From positions 12,304,501-12,368,500 of the forward strand of contig JAIOJX010000005.1 of assembly GCA_022376925.1 (NCBI GenBank): a stretch of 64,000 bases of DNA, read 5' to 3'. Position numbers and translations under genes: made by a program. Within the stretch, counting starts at the first letter, position 1; the number at the start of each line of letters is the position of its first letter. The stretch comes from Tragulus kanchil. Its lineage: Eukaryota > Chordata > Mammalia > Artiodactyla > Tragulidae. This document shows positions 10,851-21,275 of this stretch, piece by piece. The notes under the pieces were generated by a model that had not been told where the DNA came from, searched no databases, and saw only the letters and a program-made list of their open reading frames with translations.

Positions 10851-11105
10851 GGGCTTCCTGAGTGGCTCAGTGGTAAAAAAAAAAAAAAAAAGAAAGAAAG
10901 AAAATCCACCTGCAGGAGACAAGAATTCAATCCCTGGGTTGGGAAAATACCCTGGAGAAGGAAACGGCTACCCACTCCAGTAATTTTTTTTTTTTCACTC
11001 CAGTGTTCTTGACTGGGAAATCCCGTGGACAGAGAAGCCTGGTAAGCTACGAACCATGGGGTCACAAAGAATCAGCTATAACCAGGTGACTAAACAACAA
11101 CAATC
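10851..11105 (+). mobile_element. Bov-tA SINE with an internal A tract and a poly-T insertion
   Basis: A Bov-tA body: GGGCTTCCTGAGTGGCTCAG head, CCCTGGAGAAGGAAACGGC and a BovB-like tail. It is changed twice. The normal TAAAGAATCC has expanded into about 17 A followed by GAAAGAAAGAAAA (10875-10904). Near 10982-10995 an AAT plus T-run insertion is flanked by direct repeats of CACTCCAGT (10973-10981 and 10996-11004), which looks like a target-site duplication. Confidence 0.85.
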
Positions 11106-11696
11106 ACAACTGCCTCTGACTCTTCAGGGGCAACTAACAGACTAGACACAATAGCCCCTATAAGCAGTAAAGACATATACACATGCTGCCAATGTTTTCA
11201 TTATTATTTGTAAGATTAGAATATTTATGCTGGAACACTTACTCATCAAGACAGTACTTCTTAAATATACTAGCAGGAGGCACTGATAATATTCATGTTT
11301 CAAAAGATGTTCTGCTATGAAAATTGAACAATGACAGTCTTTCTTACACTTCAGCGGGGGACGGGGGGGGGGGGGGGGTATCACAATTAATGACAGACTT
11401 TTCTCAATACTAAACTGACCATCAATTGGGTTTTTCTTAAACATTGGGGTGCCATTCTACTTGTCTTAACAGTTATATGAGTCAGATGAGATTTATCTGC
11501 TTAAAGAGTAAGCTGTGCCTAATTAATTACTCTTCTGTACCATTTTACAAGGAGCATCTGTCCAGGCAACATGCTGACAGCCAAGGGCACATGTACGAAT
11601 GGGGTACTGTCCCTGCCTTGGAAAGCTGGGTTGTGGGAAAAAGGTGGTGTGAGGGTAGATAGATGAACAAGCATTTATATTAAAATAAAAATAAAA
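11106..11696. other. Unique AT-rich stretch with a G16 tract
   Basis: No gene recognised. A run of 16 G at 11363-11378, preceded by GGGGGAC, is the strongest homopolymer of the window. Words such as CTAATTAATTACTC near 11519 are homeodomain-site-like, but nothing more can be claimed. Confidence 0.4.
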
Positions 11697-11980
11697 CCAG
11701 GGAATTCCCTGGTAGTCTAGTAGTTAAGAACCCACCTGCCAAAGCAGAGGACACAGGTTTGGTCCCTGGTCCAGGAAGATCCCACATGCCAAGGGGCAAC
11801 TGAGCCCAAAATGCCACAACTCCTAAAACCCCCGTGCTCTGCAGCAAGAGAAGCTGGCACACGACAACTAGAGAGGGGCCTCCGCTCACTTCAGCTATAG
11901 AAAGCTCATGCATAGCAGTGAAGACCCAGCATGGCCAAAAATAAATAAAATACATAAAAATTGAAGAAAAAAAAAAAAAA
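11697..11980 (+). mobile_element. CHR-1 SINE
   Basis: The head GGAATTCCCTGGTAGTCTAG, then GGTCCAGGAAGATCCCACATG, CAACAAGAG-like blocks and an AAAATAAATAAAAT tail with an A14 run, match the CHR-1 layout. It is moderately diverged and nearly full length. Confidence 0.85.
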
Positions 11981-13070
11981 GCCCACAAGCCGCCTGACGT
12001 GACCAAAACCAAAATAAATCAGAGATACTCTGATACCTGTGCATAACAGTTTACGCAGGCACAAAGGAGAGAGTGTTGTCCAACTCTTGGGGAGAGAGAG
12101 GGTGGATTCAGGAAATGTTTTGCAGCAAAAAAATAAAAATAAATAGTGATACCCAGAGCAAGACTTAGCAAGGGCTGAACAGTATGATACTCACCCACTG
12201 CCTCATTGTGGGGGTTCATTATGGGGAGGCGAGCTTCCAAATTTACCAAAGGATGTCTTCTTCAATAAAATTCCATTTCTGGATTTTGCTTTAAATTTCA
12301 ACAGTTTCGAAGTAGAAACCCCATTCCCTCAGAGCCCAGCCGTCTGAGCCACGGCCAGACTGCAAGGCAGAGTGGTTGGAGAAAGATTAAGGCAGTGGGT
12401 TTGAAAGGACAAATGAATCTGACATCCCAACATGACAAATGCGCGTGAGTCCAACACTAATTAGCAATAAAAAAATACTTATCTTTTAAATACACAAAGC
12501 ACATATTTTCAGTGACAACTCATTCTACGCTTAATCCCCACATAAACATGTAGGTCAAAGAATGCTCAGGTCAAATCGGTACTTTCATTCGCTGGATCTG
12601 CACAGACTCCACTAACTAGCCCACAGGGAGGGGAAGCGAGTCCGCGTGGGCCCTTTTGGGGGGAGTGCGCATTGGCAAACGGTCAGATGAACCCCAAGGA
12701 CCACCTCTCCACTCAGGAAAGGATCTATAAATGTGCAAACACTTGAAAGCCACATTAGGATTCATTATACCTCCTCCTCTGCAGCTTCGCCCTTTCGGCC
12801 CTAAGGTAGAATGGCTTGGGTGATCCCTCTGCTGGAAACCAGAGAGTCTGTGCTTCCTCTGGATTGAACTAAGCAGTCCCACTTCTGGGGAAAGAGTTAA
12901 GAGAGCCCCAACTCCAGGTTAAGCAAATCAGTTAACTAATTGATTCATTATTCAAGGATTCCCCCAGGTTCTGAACATTTCTGGGCACTAGGTTCTGGTC
13001 CTTTCTCAGAGAGCATCTCCCTCACCACCTGATGGAAGTCACAACCCCACCCACCTACATTCTTTACCTT
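11981..13070. other. Unique DNA, no gene seen
   Basis: No coding family or transposon firmly recognised over about 1.1 kb. The part near 12450-12540 is AT-rich with ACACTAATTAGCAATAAA. It could hold a conserved element but this is not shown. Confidence 0.35.
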
Positions 13071-13195
13071 TCTCCTGTTTTATATTTCTACATCATGTTT
13101 ATCATTTTCTAACTTTGGCACATAATTTTTTTTTTTTAATTTCAGTCTGCTCCACATGGAAGCCTCCATGTGATCCGACTTTGAGAGTTTTATTT

Positions 13196-13275
13196 AATTC
13201 TGTAAATCCAGTCACGAAATAATGCCTGGTATATGTTAGGCACTCAGTAAATACTTGTAAGGTGAGTGGTTGACT
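13196..13275 (-). mobile_element. MIR fragment (also at 14285-14364)
   Basis: ATGCCTGGTATATGTTAGGC followed by ACTCAGTAAATACTTG matches one end of the mammalian MIR core SINE (the widespread TGCCTGGCACATAGTAGG and CTCAATAAAT pattern), read here as the reverse complement of the MIR consensus. Very old and short. Confidence 0.65.
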
Positions 13276-13279
13276 CATT

Positions 13280-13478
13280 GGAAAAGACATTGATGCTGAG
13301 GAAGCCTGAGGGCAGAAGGGCCAGCAGAGGATGAGATGGTGAGATAGCATCACTAACTCAACGGACATGAGCTTCATCATGTTTCCGGGAGACAGTGAAG
13401 AACAGGGAAGCCTGGCATGCTTCAGTCCTTGGGTTGCAATGAGCAGGACACAACTGAGCAACTGAAACAACAGCAAGA
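13280..13478 (+). mobile_element. BovB LINE 3' end fragment (also at 14369-14567)
   Basis: GGAAAAGACATTGATGCTGAG, GAGGATGAGATGG, ACGGACATGAGCTTC, GGCATGCTTCAGTCC and CACAACTGAGCAACTGAA follow the BovB 3' consensus in order. It is a non-functional tail only, about 200 bases, with scattered decay. Confidence 0.85.
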
Positions 13479-15195
13479 TGTGTGGATAAATGAAAATGAA
13501 TAAATAACTCAAGACCAAACAGCAGTGGATCCCCAGGGATTCAGCTCTCTATTTGCAGGCCAGGCCCCTCACTACTGAGGACCGAGTCTCCTCAAAGGAG
13601 GATCTTCCAAAGACAATGTTTCAGGGAGGAAGCCAGTGTGGGAAGGTACGAGACCAGTGGCTAGGGCGTTGGATAAACATAGTAAAAGTTAAACTGAATC
13701 TGAGGTTCTCGGGTTCTCAGGGAATGCCCAGCCACTGGGGAAGTGCGAGGTGGCTTGAGGGTGGGGATGACTCAGCAAGCCTTGTCAGGACACGATTTTT
13801 AACTTTCCACCCACGGACACTTTGGGTTGGCCGGAGAACGCTTGCTAAATTCTGACAAACTGTGCCCACAATTTGATGATTGTTCTCTTTCTCCCCACTC
13901 TCTGACTGCCTTCTCCTCATGCCATTGTGGGCACTGTTTCTGGGAAGTCCATGAGGAATAGTTGATCCGTGGAGGCAAGCGTGTGTTCCTGTAAGCTACT
14001 GCCATCGACCTTTGTGGGTGACATTCCCAGCGCCATTTCTCCTTCTCTTTTCATAGAGGCCCTGGGTCTGGGTCAGCCACGGGAATCAACGCTAGAGGTG
14101 AGGTATAAGATGTCAGGGGTAGGAGGCACTTGGTGTTCCAGTGGGTAAGGGACACCACCTCTCCTGTTTTATATTTCTACATCATGTTTATCATTTTCTA
14201 ACTTTGGCACATAATTTTTTTTTTTTAATTTCAGTCTGCTCCACATGGAAGCCTCCATGTGATCCGACTTTGAGAGTTTTATTTAATTCTGTAAATCCAG
14301 TCACGAAATAATGCCTGGTATATGTTAGGCACTCAGTAAATACTTGTAAGGTGAGTGGTTGACTCATTGGAAAAGACATTGATGCTGAGGAAGCCTGAGG
14401 GCAGAAGGGCCAGCAGAGGATGAGATGGTGAGATAGCATCACTAACTCAACGGACATGAGCTTCATCATGTTTCCGGGAGACAGTGAAGAACAGGGAAGC
14501 CTGGCATGCTTCAGTCCTTGGGTTGCAATGAGCAGGACACAACTGAGCAACTGAAACAACAGCAAGATGTGTGGATAAATGAAAATGAATAAATAACTCA
14601 AGACCAAACAGCAGTGGATCCCCAGGGATTCAGCTCTCTATTTGCAGGCCAGGCCCCTCACTACTGAGGACCGAGTCTCCTCAAAGGAGGATCTTCCAAA
14701 GACAATGTTTCAGGGAGGAAGCCAGTGTGGGAAGGTACGAGACCAGTGGCTAGGGCGTTGGATAAACATAGTAAAAGTTAAACTGAATCTGAGGTTCTCG
14801 GGTTCTCAGGGAATGCCCAGCCACTGGGGAAGTGCGAGGTGGCTTGAGGGTGGGGATGACTCAGCAAGCCTTGTCAGGACACGATTTTTAACTTTCCACC
14901 CACGGACACTTTGGGTTGGCCGGAGAACGCTTGCTAAATTCTGACAAACTGTGCCCACAATTTGATGATTGTTCTCTTTCTCCCCACTCTCTGACTGCCT
15001 TCTCCTCATGCCATTGTGGGCACTGTTTCTGGGAAGTCCATGAGGAATAGTTGATCCGTGGAGGCAAGCGTGTGTTCCTGTAAGCTACTGCCATCGACCT
15101 TTGTGGGTGACATTCCCAGCGCCATTTCTCCTTCTCTTTTCATAGAGGCCCTGGGTCTGGGTCAGCCACGGGAATCAACGCTAGAGGTGAGGTAT

Positions 15196-15495
15196 AAGAT
15201 GTCAGGGGGTAGGAGGCACTTGGTGGTCCAGTGGGTAAGGGACACCACCTTGCAGTGCAAGGGGCACCGGTTCGATCCCTGGCCTGGGAAGATCCCACAT
15301 GCCGCGGAGCAGCTGGACCAATGTGTCCAACTACCGAGCTGGAGCTCTGGAGCTCATGCGCAAAGAGCCGGTGCTCTGCAGCGACAGAGGCCACTGCCAT
15401 GGGAGACCCACACGGGCCAAAGAACAAAGATGGATGAAAATGAATGAATGAAAGACCAATAGAAGTGGCCAAAAAAAAAAAAAAGATGTCAGGGG
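15196..15495 (+). mobile_element. Young CHR-related SINE, short-tail form
   Basis: The element at 15209-15482 shows the tRNA head (TTGGTGGTCCAGTGGGTAAG), GGTTCGATCCCTGGCCTGGG, GCCGCGGAGCAGCTGGACC and AAGACCAATAGAAGTGGCC followed directly by an A14 tail. AAGATGTCAGGGG flanks it exactly on both sides (15196-15208 and 15483-15495), a 13-base target-site duplication. It lacks the C/T-rich and AATAAAT tail segment of the long form. Confidence 0.92.
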
Positions 15496-16655
15496 AAAGA
15501 ATCAGCCTGTTCCTTTCCCCTGGCCACACAAAACAGCTCAGGCCAATGAACTACAAAGAGACATTGCCGGGGATCTGGGAGAATAATGCTCCTCGTTCTT
15601 TCAGTGATAGCATTTGCGCGCAGAGAGGAAGAGGGAAGTGTGACATCCATGAGTTCTAGGCAGCCATCTTGTGATCCCGAGGTGAGCTCCCTTTCAGATG
15701 AGGCATAACCACAGATAGGAGATGATGAAATAAACTGGATCTCTGGCGACATGACTGAGCTAAAGGAAGCTGACTTAGCTCTGGGTTTTTCAGTAGATGC
15801 AAGTCAGCGTATTCTGTTTATTATTTTAGTCAGTTTGAGGTGTTGTTGAAACTGTAACACCCAGACTCATACATAGATTCTGATTCTCTTTCCCGATTTA
15901 AGGTCAGCTGGGGGAGTTTATCTTAAAAAGAGAGCTCAGGGGAAGATAAATGTTTCATTCCCCAAGCTTTTATTATGGATAAATGATTTGATTTTATGAC
16001 TTGTTTGGAATGAAATCCTGTACACTTGTATATCTTGGACTCAGAAAGAGACCTGGAACTTTGAAACTGAAATATCCCACTCATAAACTGACAATCAAAT
16101 ATCATATGCCAAAAGTGTCTTCAACATTCACTGGTACTTACAAAATATCCCTCAAAAAAATGGCTATCTAAAGAAGTTACAAGTGTCTGGGGATTAGAAC
16201 AGCCTTTATTCACAGTCTCTTCTGATGCGGATTGAAATGTTTCTAATTGATTTAGACGTGTGGAATGTTTGAGAGGGAGAGGACATGGTACAGTGGTAAA
16301 GAACAAGGCTAATTTGCCCAAGATCAATCTCAGGCAAGTTAGTTAGCCCCGTTTTGGTGGATATTGTTGGTGGCCCACCCAACACCCATGTCCCGCCTTG
16401 CTCTTTGCCGGTGGAGCCCTGATTGTGTTCTTCATTGTGTAGCCAGTGTGACTTGAGGAAAGATAACTCCTCAGCTAGCTCTGGAAGTGGATCTTGAGGT
16501 ATCTAAACCAAACAGGAGGATGTCACACTCCCCTTTAACTCATGATACATGACACAGATCAGACCAACTAAATAAAAAGGGATTTACCCAGAGTTTATGG
16601 GACAGTTCCTCTAAGAGAATCTCTAGAAGAAGCAGTTCCCTCCCTGAGGCATGGC
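15496..16655. other. Unique AT-rich DNA, no gene seen
   Basis: No gene or firm transposon match in about 1.1 kb. Around 15950-16110 it is AT-rich with scattered TTTATTATGGATAAATGATT-like words. Short open frames on both strands show no family resemblance. Confidence 0.4.
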
Positions 16656-16657
16656 AT

Positions 16658-16870
16658 GCATGCATGCTCAGTCACATCCAATTCTGTACAACCCCCCAGG
16701 CCATAACCCACCAGGCTCCTCTGTCCATGGGATTCTCCAGGTAAGAATACTGGAGTGGGTTGCCATGCCCTCCTCCAGGGGATCTTCCCGATCCAGAAAT
16801 CAATCTTGAGTCTCTATGTCTCCTCCATTGGCAGGTGAATTCTTTACCACTGAGCCACCAAGGAAGCCCC
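16658..16870 (-). mobile_element. Bov-tA SINE
   Basis: Reverse-complement Bov-tA: CTCAGTCACATCCAATTCTG, CCACCAGGCTCCTCTGTCC, GAATACTGGAGTGGGTTGCC, GGCAGGTGAATTCTTTACC and a final CCAAGGAAGCCCC. It is nearly complete. Confidence 0.9.
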
Positions 16871-17844
16871 TAGCTGGGTCTTGAATGGAAGATCCTTCGA
16901 GAGAGCATAGTAACGGGAGAGTCTAGTTAAGCGGCAAGATCTTATTACTGTGCCCTTTTCACTGCAGTATAACATTCACTTCCAGCCCATGGGCATTCCT
17001 TTTTGTTAACATTGAAAAGAAACCTCCCTAAGTTCAAGTTAGGGAGCTCAAGATGCCCAGTGCCCACTTCCCACTTTAGAATAAGCTCGTGATTATCCTC
17101 AGTTGGAAGGGAGTTAAAGCGGGGTTTCACATCAACACCACATATTCCTATAATGACTGAAGCATTTACACAGCATGCCAAAGTTTCTTTGTGTGCAACA
17201 AGGAAAAAAGTTGATTTGTTTAATAAGCATTCAGCAGTCCCTACCCCTGCCCTTCGAATTAGGACCAGTAATTGACTGATGAAGAGCTACTTCTTCACAT
17301 GCAGTTTTCAGGACCACCTCAAAGCCCAGGCAGCATTCTCAGCCTGGCCCCATTTTGGGTGTAACGGGTCTTCCCAAGGCTCTCACCACAGAATATTCTC
17401 CCTCACCTTTCCAAGGGAAAAGTGTGCAAAAGAGGAAGCCTGCACAGACAGTGTTCTGAGCTACCTAAGGACATGCAGCAGAAAGGCTGATCCCACTGCA
17501 CTTGTGGAAGGCTCGGGTAACACAGGTGCCACTCCCGGGGCACACCCTCCTGGGTCAGATGAGCCCTCAGGTGCCCTCAGCTCACTGACATTACAGCCAC
17601 AGAAGCCAGCCCCGGTCAGCCTGCAGAAAGAAGGTCAGCTGTCCTCCCTGTCCTCGGCCCTGGTCCTTAATTGGGGGGATGTGTTCCTACCTTCCTACCC
17701 ATCCCCCGCCCCCTATCACTGGGCATCTCCTCATCTCCCAGACTCTCTCTTCTCAAATAGTCTCTGGGAAGGGACTGCCAAGTGCACTCCCACTCGGGAC
17801 ACCTCCACAGTCTCATTCACTGTTTCTTACCTCCGCTTTTCTAG
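16871..17844. other. Unique DNA carrying a long but unconvincing open frame
   Basis: The open frame from 17279 to 18025 on the plus strand (248 codons) shows no domain. Its last 50 codons run through a SINE fragment and it has no supporting context. It is taken as chance openness in GC-richer DNA. Nothing else was recognised. Confidence 0.45.
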
Positions 17845-17955
17845 CCACACTTCATGGATGGCAGGATCATCGTTCCCGGACCAGAAATTGAACCCATGCT
17901 CTCTAGACAGTGACAGCATGAAATCCCAACCACTGAACCACCAGGGAATTTCTTT
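17845..17955 (-). mobile_element. Short CHR-type SINE fragment
   Basis: CCGGACCAGAAATTGAACCC and AACCACTGAACCACCAGGG on this strand are the reversed B box and head of a short tRNA-derived SINE. It is diverged and its 3' part is missing. Confidence 0.65.
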
Positions 17956-18029
17956 CATTGTTTCTTATATGTCTCTAGGGAAACTGCAGCTCAAACCAGT
18001 CACCAGCCACAGGATGGGATTGTGATGGA

Positions 18030-18230
18030 AATCATGCAAGCCATGTGTGCTCAGTTGTGTCCCACCCTTTGAAATCCCATGGATTGTAGCCCACCAGACT
18101 TCTCTGTCCATGGAACTCTCCAGGCAAGAATGCTGGAGTGGGTTGCCATTTCCTTCTCCGGGGGCTCTTCCTGACCCAGGAATCGAACCGGATTCCTTCT
18201 GTGTCTCCTCCACTGGCGGATTAAGGTGTC
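18030..18230 (-). mobile_element. Bov-tA SINE
   Basis: GTGCTCAGTTGTGTCCC, GATTGTAGCCCACCAGAC, AATGCTGGAGTGGGTTGCC and CCTGACCCAGGAATCGAACC identify a reversed Bov-tA. The tRNA head is truncated after CTCCACTGGCGGA. Confidence 0.85.
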
Positions 18231-18344
18231 TTAATTTCCACCAATAAAACTCATTCCCAACTCTGGGTGCCATTTTGATCTTCCTACTTTGCCAAAAAAG
18301 GTCAACGTAGTAAAAGCTATGGTTTTTCCAGAGCTGGATCTTAA

Positions 18345-18700
18345 CGAAGGTTTAGTTCCAAGAACTGATGCTTTCTAATTGTGGTGCTAGAGAAGACGCT
18401 TGAGAGTCCCTTGGGCCGCAAAGAGATCAAATGAGTCAATCCTAAAGGAAATCAACCCTGAATATTCATTGGAGAGACTCATGCTGAAACTCCAGTACGT
18501 TGGCCACCTGATGCGAAGAGCTAGCTCTTTGGAAAAGGCCTTGATGCTGGGAAAGATTGAGGGCAGGAGGAGAAGGGGGCGACAAAACATGAGATGGTTG
18601 GTTGGCAACAGCAGAGATAGTGGACAGGGAAGCCTGGTGTGCTGCAGTCCATGGGGTCACAAAGAGTCGGACACGACTAAGGGACTGAACAAAACCCACA
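18345..18700 (+). mobile_element. BovB LINE 3' end with remnant of the ORF2 C-terminus
   Basis: AACTGATGCTTTCTAATTGTG, GAGAGTCCCTTGGGCCGCAA, CAGTACGTTGGCCACCTGATG, AGGAGAAGGGGGCGACA and GTCGGACACGACTAAGGGAC give the BovB 3' end in order. One frame from 18400 still reads as the C-terminal part of the RTE ORF2 protein, with Y-V-G-H-L-M-R-R and a basic G-R-R-R-R-G-R patch. A part of the usual 3' end after the ATGAGATGG motif is deleted. A dead fragment. Confidence 0.9.
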
Positions 18701-19030
18701 AAGCCTATCAGCCCCTCTCAGGGAAGCAAAGATTGGGTAGTAGGGGAGGGGAAGGGAATTTCCCCGAAGGCAAAACCTCGGGGTGCTGTTTTGAAGACTT
18801 CTTGAGTCGGAGTCTGGTCTTGAGGTTGCTGGAGGTTTACAGGTCTTTTGAGATGATCTAACACAAGATAGTGCCAAGTGTCTGTGGCCCAGCCCCGCCC
18901 CACGTGCCAGCCCTGCCCCAGACCAGGAGCAGCGTGCTGGTGGTTAGGCTGCTGTTGAAAAGCCCTGTGATCTGCAACTGTGGGGGCGGAGGCGTGAGGC
19001 AAAAAGGGGACCCTGGCAGCTTTCTGCTGT

Positions 19031-21275
19031 CCACCGCTTGAGACCAGAGGGTGCCTGACAAAGAAGTTTCAGTGCCAGAACTTGCCAGACCATCTACTCA
19101 CCAGGGTTTTACTAACCTATTCTAAACCTACGCATTTCCCCCTGGTAACTCATGGGACTGACCTGTGATGAGGTTGGGGTGACAGCTAATAAAAATGTCA
19201 CCTGATGATTCATAAGGATAAATAATTATGTGTGAGTTTGGGTATTCAGAGTCGCTTGTCCTTTGGCTAAACAGGAAGACAGCTTTGCCTTTTTCTACTG
19301 GCCCAAGCCTCTGGGTTTCTAAGCCCTTTTGTATCTTGGAACATTTTGTGTGAGAACTTGGCAGCAGAAGGCCTGGCCTCAATGAGGGAACCCGGGAGCC
19401 CATGTGTACACACTTCCCGAAATAGAGACACAAAGAGAGAGGAGGCCTCCTGGGCTTGGCTGGCTTTCTAAGGCGACGGAGGTGTTTGCGGTCAGTTTGA
19501 AAGAGCATCTGAACACTCCTGGACTCCAAAGCTTAATTTCCTGGAGCTGCTGTAAAAAAGTCCCCACACCAGGTGCTTTAAAACAGCAGAAATTTTTAAA
19601 TTTCTTTTTATTTATTTGTTTCTTTTGGCTGCGCCAGGTCTTAGCTGCATCACACAGGATCCTTGATCTTTGTGGTGGTGTGTGGAATCTTTAGGTGCAG
19701 CAGGTGGGATCTAGTTCCCTGACCAGGGATTGAACGTGGGTGCCCTGCACTAGAAGTGTGGAGTCCTAACCACGGGACCACCAGGGAAGTCCCAAAGCAG
19801 CAAGAATTTATTTTCTCAAAGAGCTACAGATGGGAAGTCCAAAGTTAGAGGGTGGGCAGGCCTGTGCTCTCTCTGAATGCTGGAGGGGAGAATAGGTTCT
19901 GTGCCTTCCTCTTAGCTGCTCTGGTGTGGCCAGCGTCTTCAGCATCCCTTTGGTAGATTGTAGCGCACCAGGATCCTCTGTCCATGGGATTCTCCAGGCA
20001 AGGATACTGGAGTGGGTCGCTATGTTCTTCTCCAAGAGATCTTCCCAGTAGATCTCCTCAATAGGAAACCATCCCTGGGAGACACAGCCTGGCCAGGCTC
20101 ACTGACTTCCCTCCTCAGTGGCCCCTACCATGCACACGGTGGGAGACCCACCGCTTGAGACCAGAGGGTGCCTGACAAAGAAGTTTCAGTGCCAGAACTT
20201 GCCAGACCATCTACTCACCAGGGTTTTACTAACCTATTCTAAACCTACGCATTTCCCCCTGGTAACTCATGGGACTGACCTGTGATGAGGTTGGGGTGAC
20301 AGCTAATAAAAATGTCACCTGATGATTCATAAGGATAAATAATTATGTGTGAGTTTGGGTATTCAGAGTCGCTTGTCCTTTGGCTAAACAGGAAGACAGC
20401 TTTGCCTTTTTCTACTGGCCCAAGCCTCTGGGTTTCTAAGCCCTTTTGTATCTTGGAACATTTTGTGTGAGAACTTGGCAGCAGAAGGCCTGGCCTCAAT
20501 GAGGGAACCCGGGAGCCCATGTGTACACACTTCCCGAAATAGAGACACAAAGAGAGAGGAGGCCTCCTGGGCTTGGCTGGCTTTCTAAGGCGACGGAGGT
20601 GTTTGCGGTCAGTTTGAAAGAGCATCTGAACACTCCTGGACTCCAAAGCTTAATTTCCTGGAGCTGCTGTAAAAAAGTCCCCACACCAGGTGCTTTAAAA
20701 CAGCAGAAATTTTTAAATTTCTTTTTATTTATTTGTTTCTTTTGGCTGCGCCAGGTCTTAGCTGCATCACACAGGATCCTTGATCTTTGTGGTGGTGTGT
20801 GGAATCTTTAGGTGCAGCAGGTGGGATCTAGTTCCCTGACCAGGGATTGAACGTGGGTGCCCTGCACTAGAAGTGTGGAGTCCTAACCACGGGACCACCA
20901 GGGAAGTCCCAAAGCAGCAAGAATTTATTTTCTCAAAGAGCTACAGATGGGAAGTCCAAAGTTAGAGGGTGGGCAGGCCTGTGCTCTCTCTGAATGCTGG
21001 AGGGGAGAATAGGTTCTGTGCCTTCCTCTTAGCTGCTCTGGTGTGGCCAGCGTCTTCAGCATCCCTTTGGTAGATTGTAGCGCACCAGGATCCTCTGTCC
21101 ATGGGATTCTCCAGGCAAGGATACTGGAGTGGGTCGCTATGTTCTTCTCCAAGAGATCTTCCCAGTAGATCTCCTCAATAGGAAACCATCCCTGGGAGAC
21201 ACAGCCTGGCCAGGCTCACTGACTTCCCTCCTCAGTGGCCCCTCCCAGACCAGTGCCCTGCTCACACGGTCCCCA
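19031..21275 (+). repeat. Tandem duplication D5 (offset 1117)
   Basis: Bases 19031-20142 recur from 20148 to about 21275. The final 20 bases of copy 1 (ACCATGCACACGGT, 20127-20142) align with a longer stretch after copy 2 only if several short deletions are allowed, ending on a shared CACACGGT. Copy 1 therefore ends in poor-quality sequence. Confidence 0.95.
19581..19810 (-). mobile_element. Short CHR-type SINE with target-site duplication (also at 20698-20927)
   Basis: The reversed element runs from TTTCTTTTGGCTGCGCC through CCCTGACCAGGGATTGAACG to ACCACCAGGGAAGTCCC. AAACAGCAGAAATTT before it and AAAGCAGCAAGAATTT after it are a slightly diverged target-site duplication. Confidence 0.85.

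Larger units (their letters stand above)
13071..15250 (+). repeat. Tandem duplication D4 (offset 1089-1090)
   Basis: Bases 13071-14160 recur at 14160-15250 with no spacer. Differences sit at the end of copy 1: GTCAGGGG against GTCAGGGGG, and TGGTGTTCC against TGGTGGTCC. Copy 1 stops about 38 bases into the head of the young SINE, while copy 2 reads on through it. Confidence 0.95.

Noticed and set aside
13071..15250. CRISPR-like or satellite array
   Set aside because: Each unit occurs only two, rarely three, times with no spacer pattern, and the host is a mammal.
17279..18025. A 248-codon open frame on the plus strand
   Set aside because: No domain or signal peptide is visible, composition follows the surrounding DNA, and its last part translates a SINE fragment.
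18400..18861. A 153-codon plus-strand open frame with a basic patch
   Set aside because: It is the 3' end of a BovB LINE, a truncated remnant of ORF2 followed by unrelated sequence, not a host gene.
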